12,963 nucleotides of DNA from Casp-actino8 sp044355095 (lineage in GTDB: Bacteria > Actinomycetota > Acidimicrobiia > Acidimicrobiales > Ilumatobacteraceae), in assembly GCA_044355095.1 (NCBI GenBank), contig JBIKYT010000053.1:1-12963 (forward strand). Direction: 5' to 3'. Positions 1 to 6,420 of this stretch are shown one piece after another. The position numbers and the translations under genes are program-made. Numbering within the stretch: position 1 is the stretch's first letter; the number at the start of each line of letters is the position of its first letter. Under the pieces are notes generated by a model. That model saw nothing but the letters and a program-made list of their open reading frames with translations, had not been told where the DNA came from and made no database searches.

Positions 1-1
1 C

Positions 2-382
2 AACGTTGCGCCTGATGGGTTTGTGCATAGTGCTCGCGTGCGTTCGTTATGGGGTATGGCTCCACGTTTACGACTACCTGATCGAATGAGCGAAATTGTG
101 AGTGACATTCGTTGGCGTTTCCAACGTGGACCAATTCCACCGGGGCTACGCCCTTATGTGCGGTCAACGTGGCTTGTTTCTAATGGCCGACTTCGTTCCG
201 AAGGTTGGACGCCGTCCGTGACAAACGAGCAAGCTTTTGTTGAGGGAACTGATGCCAAATGGTGGACAATGTTGACCCCAAAACGTAAGCAAGAAATTGC
301 TTTAGGTGCAATGGTGACCGCGATATTGATCGCGATGATTACGGCGTTGGTTGCAGTGAGAAAATATCGCCGTCGGCGGTGA
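2..382 (+). CDS. SDR-family NAD-dependent epimerase/dehydratase, C-terminal part (5' end outside window)
   Basis: The frame is open from the window edge to a TGA at 380-382, so this is the last ~126 residues of a longer protein. The beginning (NVAPDG), followed by PRLRLPDR, PIPPGLRPYV, a WLVSNGRLRSEGW block and TNEQAFVEG, matches the C-terminal substrate-domain pattern I know from actinobacterial NAD-dependent epimerase/dehydratase (extended SDR) proteins. The Rossmann fold and the YxxxK motif would lie upstream and cannot be seen. The end is unusual for an SDR: after WWTMLTPKRKQE there is one hydrophobic helix (about 20 residues, IALGAMVTAILIAMITALVAV) and a basic tail KYRRRR, which suggests a C-terminal membrane anchor with the tail in the cytoplasm. 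An ATG-like start inside the window is not needed; the GTG at 23 is internal. The last 44 bp overlap the oppositely transcribed neighbour. The family call is fairly secure; the substrate is unknown. Confidence 0.7.
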   Translation, partial: NVAPDGFVHSARVRSLWGMAPRLRLPDRMSEIVSDIRWRFQRGPIPPGLRPYVRSTWLVSNGRLRSEGWTPSVTNEQAFVEGTDAKWWTMLTPKRKQEIALGAMVTAILIAMITALVAVRKYRRRR

Positions 383-1193
383 GTGCACTGATCTGCTGTT
401 CAATACTCGTGATCGGTATGAATCCGAGTTCGGATTCGCTATGAGTGCATAGCCCAACGAGTCGACCGCTTTGATCTACAACCGGTGCGCCTTCGGCAAA
501 CGAGTAAATGTCAAAGTCGCTGTTGTCGCTCGTTCGCAAAGTAATCATCGCTTGTTGCGATACTTCGTTAATGACGAAACGTTTTGGATTTTCGAGCAAG
601 ACAGTAACGGTTTGTCCAGATGTGAAACCCTTGCTGTATTTGATTCCGCTTGTACGCGTGAGTGTGCGCAAAAATGCGAGTGGGTCAATCGGCTTTTCAA
701 TTTGGAGAACTGCAATACCGTTATCGGGAAAGATATGTACCAAATTTGCAGTACTGATCGAACGATCGGGCAGTCGTACTGCCACTGTTTCAAGTTCACC
801 AAGTGCGGCAGTTGTGGTAACAAGAATTTGATTGTTGAAAAGAATGATTCCCATTGCTTCAGTTGTTTCTAAGTCGCTGTCAACTGCTGCCACTTGGAGG
901 TTGGCATTGGTGAGCGCCACGACATCAGAAGTATTTTGGCGACCAGCTCGTGGGATCAAGATGAGGAGCAACCCTGAAATCAGCACTGCGCCAGCGATGC
1001 ACGAAAAGCCGACGAGCCCCCGACCGCGCCGACCGATATCGATAGGCCTCAAAGCCTCAAGTGCGACCGCAGCGAAGCCGACCTCTGAAGGGTGGCGCCA
1101 CAGGCGTTCGTGGGGAGGTTGCGGAGCCGGGGTGTAGTCGGCATCGGGGTATGAGTCACCGGCGTTAGGTCCGAAGTCGTCATTCACTGCCAC
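339..1193 (-). CDS. Membrane-anchored trypsin-fold (HtrA-like) protein lacking the catalytic triad
   Basis: 284 residues. An acidic, proline-rich cytoplasmic N-terminus contains HERLWRHPSEVG (28-39), a motif that I associate with actinobacterial S1C-type membrane proteins. One transmembrane segment follows (about 59-80), then a ~200-residue extracytoplasmic domain with the landmarks of a trypsin-like fold. The catalytic positions are not conserved. ILVTTTAAL (123-131) replaces the His block xLTxxHxx. DNGIAVL (157-163) has Gly159 where the Asp of D-I/L-A-V-L belongs. FAEGAPVVD (232-240) replaces GNSGGPxVD, with Glu234 at the Ser position. LVGLCTHSE resembles the strand after the Ser loop. It is therefore probably a non-proteolytic sensor or scaffold in the envelope. 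Its partner is unknown. The start is GTG 1193; GTG 1187 two codons on is an alternative. A TAACCT hexamer lies 9 nt upstream. No partner operon gene is visible: the next gene, moaE, is divergent. Confidence 0.75.
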   Translation of the reverse strand: MAVNDDFGPNAGDSYPDADYTPAPQPPHERLWRHPSEVGFAAVALEALRPIDIGRRGRGLVGFSCIAGAVLISGLLLILIPRAGRQNTSDVVALTNANLQVAAVDSDLETTEAMGIILFNNQILVTTTAALGELETVAVRLPDRSISTANLVHIFPDNGIAVLQIEKPIDPLAFLRTLTRTSGIKYSKGFTSGQTVTVLLENPKRFVINEVSQQAMITLRTSDNSDFDIYSFAEGAPVVDQSGRLVGLCTHSESELGFIPITSIEQQISALTADGDIFSLQPTP

Positions 1194-1248
1194 AAGCAGG
1201 CAAGGTTAGTGAAGATTAGGCACCAGTGGGACGCGGTCGAGCGTTCCA

Positions 1249-1779
1249 ATGACCGGCAACCGCTACGCTCATGATGTGCTCGTTGAGAAGACTGCTGACG
1301 ATTGGTTCGCGATCACCGATGAACCATTGTCGGTCGGCGAGTTGTACGACTGGGCAGTGCGTCCCGATTGTGGGGCCGTCGTCGTATTCTCGGGCACTGT
1401 TCGGGATCACGCCGTTGAGGGCGACCAACTTCGCACTGGCGTTGAGTTTCTTGAGTACGAGGCCTACGCCGAAGAAGTCATCCCGAGATTTCGTTCGATT
1501 GCCGTTGAAGCGCGTCAACGCTGGAACGAAATCGGCCGCTTTGCCTTGGTGCATCGAGTCGGACGTATTGAGCTGGGGGAGTCGTCGGTGATTGCCGTTG
1601 TTTCGGCCGCCCACCGTCCCGAAGCATTTGAAGCCGCACGATTTGCCATTGACGCATTGAAGTCGTCTGCCCCCATTTGGAAACACGAAACTTGGGATGG
1701 CGGAAGTGACTGGGGCACAGGTGCGACGGCTCCCGTCGATGCGGCGCAGGTTCGTTCCCCTGAAGGGGCAGGCCACTAA
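1249..1779 (+). CDS. moaE: Molybdopterin synthase catalytic subunit MoaE
   Basis: 176 residues. With the thiocarboxylated small subunit MoaD, MoaE inserts two sulfurs into cyclic pyranopterin monophosphate to make molybdopterin, in the cytoplasm. Family motifs appear in order: GAVVVFSGTVRDH (42-54), LEYEAY (68-73), HRVGRIELGE (102-111) and DALKSSAPIWKHE (135-147). The two lysines K138 and K145 have the spacing of the E. coli catalytic pair K119/K126. The protein is longer than the usual ~150 residues because of an N-terminal ~25-residue extension and a Gly/Ala-rich C-terminal tail. The ATG at 1249 has no clear ribosome binding site. The stop overlaps the next gene's start by one base (TAATG), so translation of the small membrane protein is probably coupled. 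No moaD or other cofactor gene is in the window. Confidence 0.93.
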   Translation: MTGNRYAHDVLVEKTADDWFAITDEPLSVGELYDWAVRPDCGAVVVFSGTVRDHAVEGDQLRTGVEFLEYEAYAEEVIPRFRSIAVEARQRWNEIGRFALVHRVGRIELGESSVIAVVSAAHRPEAFEAARFAIDALKSSAPIWKHETWDGGSDWGTGATAPVDAAQVRSPEGAGH

Positions 1780-2006
1780 TGGTTTACGTGTTGCTCGGCG
1801 TTGTCGCGATTTGTGTCGTTGTCTTTGCGGTACTCGCAACAAGTCGCCGTACTCCAGCTAGCAATGACAGCGTTGCCGAATTTCAGCGTCATTTAAACGC
1901 GTTGTCTCCCGAGGCACGTCGCCACACAGTCGAGAATTATCCTGACAAGAAATCTGTGGAACCGTTGCCAATCGAAGAAAATGAGGAACTAGACGATGGC
2001 GCGTGA
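1779..2006 (+). CDS. Small single-pass membrane protein coupled to mreB
   Basis: 75 residues, not a family I can name. An N-terminal hydrophobic helix (about 3-20, VYVLLGVVAICVVVFAVL) is followed by Arg-Arg, giving an N-out/C-in orientation by the positive-inside rule. The cytoplasmic part contains VAEFQRHLNALSPEARR, predicted helical, and ends in a strongly acidic tail (EENEELDDG). The start ATG overlaps the moaE stop by 1 nt. An AAGGGG at 1763-1768 may serve as ribosome binding site. The gene's last 11 nt overlap the start of mreB, and the mreB Shine-Dalgarno lies inside it. The tight coupling suggests that the protein is made together with MreB and may act at the same membrane site, but this is an inference from arrangement only. 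The ORF is credible because of the overlaps on both sides and the clear membrane-plus-tail layout. Confidence 0.75.
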   Translation: MVYVLLGVVAICVVVFAVLATSRRTPASNDSVAEFQRHLNALSPEARRHTVENYPDKKSVEPLPIEENEELDDGA

Positions 2007-3000
2007 CCTAGCAATTGACTTAGGTACTGCAAACACTTTGGTGTACATGAAGGGGCGCGGCATTGTGCTGAACGAACCTTCAGTGATCGCGCTCAACCGT
2101 CAGACCGGCGAAGTACTCGCGACGGGTCACGAAGCGTGGCACATGATTGGCCGTACGCCTGGTTACATCGTGGCGGTACGTCCACTTCGCGGTGGGGCTA
2201 TTACCGACTTTGATGTCACTGAGCGCATGATTCGTTTGCTGTTGCAGCGAGTCGGAGTCAGTCGATTTACCCGCCCCAAGGTGGTTATTTGCGTGCCTTC
2301 GGCAATTACCGAAGTTGAGCGACGAGCGGTCACCGATGCGGCTCGCCGTGCTGGTGCTGCTGACGCTCAATTGATTGAACAACCAATGGCTGCGGCAATC
2401 GGTGCGCAATTACCTATCGACGAGCCAGTGGGCAACATGGTGATCGACATTGGTGGCGGTACCAGTGAAACTGCAGTGATCAGTTTGGGCGGCATTGTTG
2501 CCCTTGAAGCAGTCCGAGTCGGAAGCTTCGACATTGACAATGCGATTCAAAACTATGTACGCCGCGAACACGGCATTGCCATTGGTGAGCGCACTGCTGA
2601 AGAAATCAAGGTTGCGATTGGTTCAGCAGCTCAGACGCCCGATGAAGTTGAAGCCGAAGTGAGTGGCCGCGACTTGATGATGGGTCTACCGAAGACTGTC
2701 GTTTTGACGCCTGAAGAAATTCGTTACGCCATCGATGACGTAGTTTCACAAATCGTGCAGTCAGTAGTTCGTTGCTTGGCGAAGGCTCCAGCCGAACTTG
2801 CTCAAGATTTCTTGACGCGCGGTATGTACCTAGTTGGTGGTGGCGGATTGCTACGCGGACTTGCGGAGCGCATTGAACGTGAAACTCAAGTGCCGGTGCG
2901 CATGTCGCAGATGCCGCTCGAAGCCGTTGTGCTTGGTGCTGGGCACTGTATTGAGAACTATGACGCCTTGAAGCGTATGTTCATGGGTCAGCGTCGCTAA
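1996..3000 (+). CDS. mreB: Rod shape-determining protein MreB (actin-like ATPase)
   Basis: 334 residues, normal length for MreB/Mbl. MreB forms membrane-associated ATP-dependent filaments that guide the elongation peptidoglycan machinery. The actin-fold nucleotide motifs are all visible: phosphate 1 DLGTANTLVY (8-17), connect 1 EQPMAAAIGA (128-137), phosphate 2 DIGGGTSETAV (151-161) and adenosine GMYLVGGGGLLRGL (276-289). VICVPSAITEVERRAV and EEIKVAIGSA are typical MreB signatures. The N-terminus is minimal (MARDLAIDLG), with no room for the amphipathic helix used for membrane binding in E. coli MreB. The ATG at 1996 has GAGG at 1983-1986, nine bases upstream. It overlaps the 75-residue membrane gene by 11 nt. 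mreC, mreD, rodA and a PBP gene do not follow; instead a convergent gene ends 10 nt downstream. A second mreB copy or mre cluster elsewhere is possible. Confidence 0.95.
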   Translation: MARDLAIDLGTANTLVYMKGRGIVLNEPSVIALNRQTGEVLATGHEAWHMIGRTPGYIVAVRPLRGGAITDFDVTERMIRLLLQRVGVSRFTRPKVVICVPSAITEVERRAVTDAARRAGAADAQLIEQPMAAAIGAQLPIDEPVGNMVIDIGGGTSETAVISLGGIVALEAVRVGSFDIDNAIQNYVRREHGIAIGERTAEEIKVAIGSAAQTPDEVEAEVSGRDLMMGLPKTVVLTPEEIRYAIDDVVSQIVQSVVRCLAKAPAELAQDFLTRGMYLVGGGGLLRGLAERIERETQVPVRMSQMPLEAVVLGAGHCIENYDALKRMFMGQRR

Positions 3001-3010
3001 ACAAACATTT

Positions 3011-4201
3011 TTAGTCAGCAACGATTGGCACGATGAGGCCATTCTGCGACAAGACCCAGACTTCACCTTGAGCATCGGCCACGACCCCAACTGATCTTTC
3101 AACAGATCCAAGGTCAACAATTCCGCAGTTCTGACGCTGCTTGTCTACACACAGCGCTTGCACTTTGCCCGAGCAGTAGTCAGAAAAGATATACCAGGTT
3201 CCGGCAACAGGAACTTGTGAGCCTCGATACACCACGCCGCCAGAAATTGAACAGTTGTTGTCAACGTGTTCGTATTCGTAAACGGGTTCGACTGCGGTGA
3301 AGGTTTCGTGCAGTGCTTGTTGATCGGCATTGAATTCATTCGTGCCCTCGCGCGCACTCCAACCAAAGCTCACACCTTGCACTTGATCAAATGGCACAAC
3401 ATTGATTTCTTCCCAGTTATCTTGCCCAACATCGGCAACCCACAAATCGTTAGTGACTGGGTCGAGTGATGCGCGCCACGGATTACGCAAACCAACGGCC
3501 CACGATTCTCCGGTGTTCCACTGGCCCGCTGTTTGGGTGAGCTTCCAAATCTTGCCAAGAGGTGAGGTGATATCGAGTGCGTATCGCTCGGGGTCATCGG
3601 CAGATCCGCCATCACCCATGAAAACGTATAGAGCACCATCTTTATCAACCATGATGTCGCCACCATTGTGATTTGGATATGGCTGCTTGATCGTGGTGAT
3701 GATGTTTTGTGAAGACTCATTAAAGGTGCCATCAGTGCTAACGGCGAATGAGGCAATGACGGTGTTGCCGTCAAGGTCGGTGTAGTTGACGTAGGCCATT
3801 GAACCGTCGTTTGCAAAAGCCAGACCGAGTAGACCTTGTTCGCCTTGGGCAACGGTGAGATCACTGATGTCGAGAACTTGGTTGCCTTTTGTTCCACCAA
3901 TCGCCAGCTCAAACACCGTGCCGTCACGCTCGGCGATGTACGACTGGGGTGTTGCGCTATTGCGCACCGCTATGTCGACAGGATCGACGTAATCGGTGAT
4001 CGGTGCGCCAAGTGTTGCGGAAAAAGTGGGCTCTGCAGCAATCGTCGTTGATGTGTTGGCGACATCACTCGCAGCGGTTGTTGAAGTGGTGGTTTCCCCA
4101 GCAGTGGTGCTGACAAGCACTTCCGTCTCAGAGGCACAAGCAACGAATGAAACTGCGGTCAATGCTGCCAACACGCCGAGGCGAGCTTGCGCCATTTTCA
4201 T
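3011..4201 (-). CDS. PQQ-dependent sugar dehydrogenase-like (GSDH/Asd family) secreted lipoprotein
   Basis: 396 residues. A signal peptide ends in SFVAC (18-22), a marginal lipobox with Cys22 as the likely lipidated residue. A Ser/Thr/Ala-rich linker follows (about 30-57), then a six-bladed beta-propeller domain of the glucose/sorbosone dehydrogenase type. Family signatures: GEQGLLGLAF (120-129), PNHNGGDI (176-183) with the candidate catalytic His178, LYVFMGDGGSADDP (191-204), GLRNPWRASLDP (237-248) with the PQQ-binding-type Arg239, WVADVGQDNWEEIN (254-267) and FGWSAREG (279-286). Related proteins oxidise aldose sugars with PQQ outside the cytoplasmic membrane. The real substrate is not predictable, and some homologues may not use PQQ. 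Cysteines 317, 343, 351 and 359 could form disulfides. The ATG at 4201 overlaps the tesB stop (TAATG), so translation is probably coupled; ATG 4195 (Met3) is an alternative start. No PQQ biosynthesis gene is present in the window. Confidence 0.88.
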   Translation of the reverse strand: MKMAQARLGVLAALTAVSFVACASETEVLVSTTAGETTTSTTAASDVANTSTTIAAEPTFSATLGAPITDYVDPVDIAVRNSATPQSYIAERDGTVFELAIGGTKGNQVLDISDLTVAQGEQGLLGLAFANDGSMAYVNYTDLDGNTVIASFAVSTDGTFNESSQNIITTIKQPYPNHNGGDIMVDKDGALYVFMGDGGSADDPERYALDITSPLGKIWKLTQTAGQWNTGESWAVGLRNPWRASLDPVTNDLWVADVGQDNWEEINVVPFDQVQGVSFGWSAREGTNEFNADQQALHETFTAVEPVYEYEHVDNNCSISGGVVYRGSQVPVAGTWYIFSDYCSGKVQALCVDKQRQNCGIVDLGSVERSVGVVADAQGEVWVLSQNGLIVPIVAD

Positions 4202-5055
4202 TACGAACGCTCGCGACGAATGAGTCCTTCTTGAACAACGGTGATTGCAAGTTGGCCATCATGGGTATAAATCGAACCAGTGGCTAAACCGCGAGCACCA
4301 GAGGTCGTTGGTGTCATCTGGTCGTAGAGCAACCATTCATCGGCACGGAATGGACGATGGAACCACATGGCGTGGTCAAGGCTGGCCATTTGCAGTCCGC
4401 TGTCGGTCCAGTTGAGGCCGTGTGGCAAAACAGTTGTGTCGAGCAACGTCATGTCACTGGCGTAGGTAACGATGCAGGCATGCAATGTGGGGTCGTCGGG
4501 CAACGTGCCATCGGCGCGCAACCAAACTTTTTGTTGCACTGTTGGTGTACGTGAACGCGACATGGGGTCGCCGTCGACGTAGCGAATATCAATGGGGCGG
4601 GGTCGGTCGTACCATTCGCCAAGGAGATGCTTGTGAGGTGCCATACGAGTTTTGAAGTCGGGCAAACTCTCGGCTTCGGGGACTTCGGGCATGGGGACCT
4701 GATGCGACAAACCCTCTTCGGGAGCATGAAAGCTGGCCTGCAAGTTAAAGATGGCCTGACCGTGCTGAATGGCGACGACGCGGCGAGTCGAGAAGCTCTT
4801 TCCATCGCGGATGCGGTCGACGTCGTACAGAATGGGCGCAGTGGGGTCGCCTGGACGCAAGAAATAGGCATGCAACGAGTGCACTCGGCGATCACGGTCG
4901 TCGATGGTGCGGGAGGCGGCCACGAGGGCCTGGCCGGCCACTTGGCCACCGAAAACGCGCTGGCGATTTTCTTGGGGTGAGCGACCACGGAACATGTTGA
5001 CCTCAATGGCTTCGAGGTCAAGAAGGGAGATCAGGTCGTCAAGGGCTTCAAACAC
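4201..5055 (-). CDS. tesB: Acyl-CoA thioesterase II (TesB family)
   Basis: About 284 residues from GTG 5055, close to the 286 of E. coli TesB. It hydrolyses acyl-CoA to free acid and CoA in the cytoplasm. A double hot-dog fold is indicated by RQRVFGGQVAGQAL, HSLHAYFLRPGD, RDGKSFSTRRVVAIQ, then SLDHAMWFHRPFRADEWLLYD and TVVQEGLIR. The residues corresponding to the E. coli Asp204/Thr228/Gln278 set are the Asp of SLDHAMW, a Thr in TPTTSGARG and the Gln of VVQEGLI. The frame is open back to GTG 5088, but the GTG at 5055 is preferred: its product begins FEALDDLISLLDLE, which lines up with the start of E. coli TesB, and a CATGAT hexamer lies six bases before it. The extra 11 codons would cover an inverted repeat in the divergent promoter region. 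It is the first gene of a pair with the downstream propeller lipoprotein, an odd functional partner. Confidence 0.93.
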   Translation of the reverse strand: MFEALDDLISLLDLEAIEVNMFRGRSPQENRQRVFGGQVAGQALVAASRTIDDRDRRVHSLHAYFLRPGDPTAPILYDVDRIRDGKSFSTRRVVAIQHGQAIFNLQASFHAPEEGLSHQVPMPEVPEAESLPDFKTRMAPHKHLLGEWYDRPRPIDIRYVDGDPMSRSRTPTVQQKVWLRADGTLPDDPTLHACIVTYASDMTLLDTTVLPHGLNWTDSGLQMASLDHAMWFHRPFRADEWLLYDQMTPTTSGARGLATGSIYTHDGQLAITVVQEGLIRRERS

Positions 5056-5061
5056 CCTTAC

Positions 5062-5067
5062 ATCATG
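5062..5067 (-). promoter_or_regulatory. Candidate -10 element for leaderless tesB
   Basis: Read on the minus strand this is CATGAT, followed by six bases (GTAAGG) and the GTG start at 5055. This is the spacing of a leaderless actinobacterial transcript, in which the start codon is the transcription start. The first base departs from the usual TANNNT. The same layout (CACGAT, six bases, GTG) occurs before the small membrane gene at 8466. The AGG next to GTG is too close to act as a ribosome binding site. Confidence 0.35.
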
Positions 5068-5083
5068 ACACGCAAGAGCGTGT
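5068..5083. promoter_or_regulatory. Inverted repeat, possible operator between tesB and nitroreductase
   Basis: ACACGC-AAGA-GCGTGT is a perfect 6-bp inverted repeat with a 4-base centre in the 60-bp divergent intergenic region. It abuts the candidate tesB -10 on one side and lies about 33-48 bases before the candidate nitroreductase start point on the other, so one bound dimer could affect both promoters. There is no T-run, so it is not a terminator. Short palindromes can arise by chance. Confidence 0.3.
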
Positions 5084-5102
5084 TTCACACGTGGTTCTTG
5101 GC

Positions 5103-5108
5103 TAGCGT
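5103..5108 (+). promoter_or_regulatory. Candidate -10 element for leaderless nitroreductase gene
   Basis: TAGCGT fits the actinobacterial TANNNT -10 consensus and is followed by exactly seven bases and GTG 5116. The same TANNNT-7-GTG layout occurs before guaA. No convincing -35 hexamer is seen. Confidence 0.45.
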
Positions 5109-5115
5109 CTCGCCC

Positions 5116-5781
5116 GTGGCACTTTTACCCTTGAACCCAGATGAACTCCTCTCAACCACCCGCGCCGTCCGTAAGCGCCTCGATTTTGACAAGCCGGTCC
5201 CGGACGAACTGATCCGTGAATGCGTGTCGTTGGCGATGCAGTCGCCGTCGGGCTCAAACAGCATGACGATGCAGTTCATCATCGTGAAGGACGAAGCTAA
5301 GCGCAAGGCCATCGGTGCGGTATACCGCGAGTGCTTCTCGCAATACCAGGCCATGGACGGCGTGTACATCCGTACCATCGACAAGGGTGACGCGGTGCTG
5401 AACGATCAGCAGCAGCGTTCAGCCGACTCGGCTGACTATCTAGGCGACCATATGGGTGATGCTCCGGTGTTGGTGATCCCGTGCAACGTGGGTGGCCGTA
5501 CCGAAGCCGCTGGCGGTCTTGGCATGATGGCTTCGTCGGTGATGGCAAATATTTTGCCCGCCATGTGGAGCTTCATGTTGGCTGCTCGTGCTCGTGGCAT
5601 GGGAACCGCTTGGACCACAGTTCACCTCATGATGGAACAGCAAGTTGCTGACATCTTGGGAATTCCGTTCGACACTGTGCAACAGGTGTGTTTGTCACCT
5701 TTGGCATTCACCAAGGGAACTGATTTCAAAGCGGCTATTCGTCCCGACGCTGAAACCATCATCCACTGGGATAAGTGGTGA
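5116..5781 (+). CDS. Nitroreductase family flavoprotein
   Basis: 221 residues from GTG 5116. The family comprises FMN-dependent NAD(P)H oxidoreductases acting on nitro compounds, quinones or related acceptors in the cytoplasm. Visible hallmarks: TTRAVRKRLDFDKPVP, the N-terminal FMN-phosphate-binding region; MQSPSGSNSMTMQFIIV, the nitroreductase core; DAPVLVIPC; ILPAMWSFMLAARARGMGTAWTT, the helix and loop lining the flavin; and a terminal IHWDKW. This arrangement resembles a subgroup common in mycobacteria and other actinobacteria. The frame is open back to ATG 5065, but that would add 17 residues unlike the family and overlap the divergent tesB promoter region. GTG 5116 is supported by TAGCGT seven bases upstream; TTG 5131 is a further alternative. 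The stop TGA overlaps the methyltransferase start (GTGA), so the two genes form an operon. The substrate cannot be inferred. Confidence 0.88.
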   Translation: MALLPLNPDELLSTTRAVRKRLDFDKPVPDELIRECVSLAMQSPSGSNSMTMQFIIVKDEAKRKAIGAVYRECFSQYQAMDGVYIRTIDKGDAVLNDQQQRSADSADYLGDHMGDAPVLVIPCNVGGRTEAAGGLGMMASSVMANILPAMWSFMLAARARGMGTAWTTVHLMMEQQVADILGIPFDTVQQVCLSPLAFTKGTDFKAAIRPDAETIIHWDKW

Positions 5782-6413
5782 TTTCAGCGCAACTGCGCGA
5801 ATTAGCTCTTGCCACAACTGGCTTCATGCCCGTTGATGAAGGTGATGCATTACATGAAGCAGCGCTTGTTGCGGCGCATTCGTTACCTGGTTTGCCATTG
5901 CTTGAAGTTGGATCGTATTGCGGACGTTCAACAATTTGGTTAGGTGATGCAGCGCGTCAAGCAAACACAGTTCTCTTCGCCGTCGATCATCATCGTGGTT
6001 CTGAAGAAAATCAGCCAGGTTGGGAATGGCACGACGAAACATTGGTCGATCCAGTTGTCGGAAGGATGGACACACTGCCGTTCTTTCGTCATGCAATGTT
6101 TCGTGCTGATTTAGAAGAACATGTTTTGGCCGTTGTGGGTCAATCGCCCATCGTTGCGAAAAATTGGACGAGTTCATTGGCGTTTTTGTTCATTGACGGT
6201 GGCCATGGTGTTGAACCAGCACGACTTGATTACGAACTCTGGACACCACATGTTGCCCTCGGTGGCATTCTGGCGATTCACGATGTGTTTCCTGATCCAG
6301 CCGACGGCGGTCGTCCGCCGTATGAACAGATTTACTTGCCAGCGATTAACAGCGGACGATTCGAAGACGTTTCGGCGACAGGAAGTCTGCGCGTTTTACG
6401 CCGCGTGAAATAA
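5778..6413 (+). CDS. Class I SAM-dependent methyltransferase
   Basis: 211 residues from GTG 5778 (GTG 5775 is one codon earlier). The start overlaps the nitroreductase TGA by four bases (GTGA), typical of translational coupling. The Rossmann-type methyltransferase core shows motif I LLEVGSYCGRST (about 42-53 counted from 5775), an acidic end of strand 2 (AVDHH), DGGHGVEPARLDYELW (141-156) and GGILAIHDVFPDP (163-175). This pattern, with FIDGGH and the HDVF strand, is that of the Methyltransf_24-like group related to O-methyltransferases and glycan-modifying methyltransferases. No substrate-specific feature can be read. Pairing with a flavin reductase could indicate modification of a common small molecule, but that is speculation. 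It ends 7 bp before the convergent TetR gene; no terminator is evident. Confidence 0.82.
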   Translation: MISAQLRELALATTGFMPVDEGDALHEAALVAAHSLPGLPLLEVGSYCGRSTIWLGDAARQANTVLFAVDHHRGSEENQPGWEWHDETLVDPVVGRMDTLPFFRHAMFRADLEEHVLAVVGQSPIVAKNWTSSLAFLFIDGGHGVEPARLDYELWTPHVALGGILAIHDVFPDPADGGRPPYEQIYLPAINSGRFEDVSATGSLRVLRRVK

Positions 6414-6420
6414 GAAAGTC

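Noticed and set aside
471..872. Plus-strand open frame of 133 codons rich in cysteine
   Set aside because: It is antisense to the pseudo-protease gene; the Cys richness comes from complementary codons and no coherent domain is seen.
1216..1842. Minus-strand open frame of 208 codons
   Set aside because: It lies fully antisense to moaE and the start of the 75-residue gene; the translation is Arg/Pro-rich, without recognisable motifs.
3370..3927. Minus-strand open frame of 185 codons within the propeller gene
   Set aside because: It is a shifted frame of the sugar dehydrogenase; the real frame has clear family motifs throughout.
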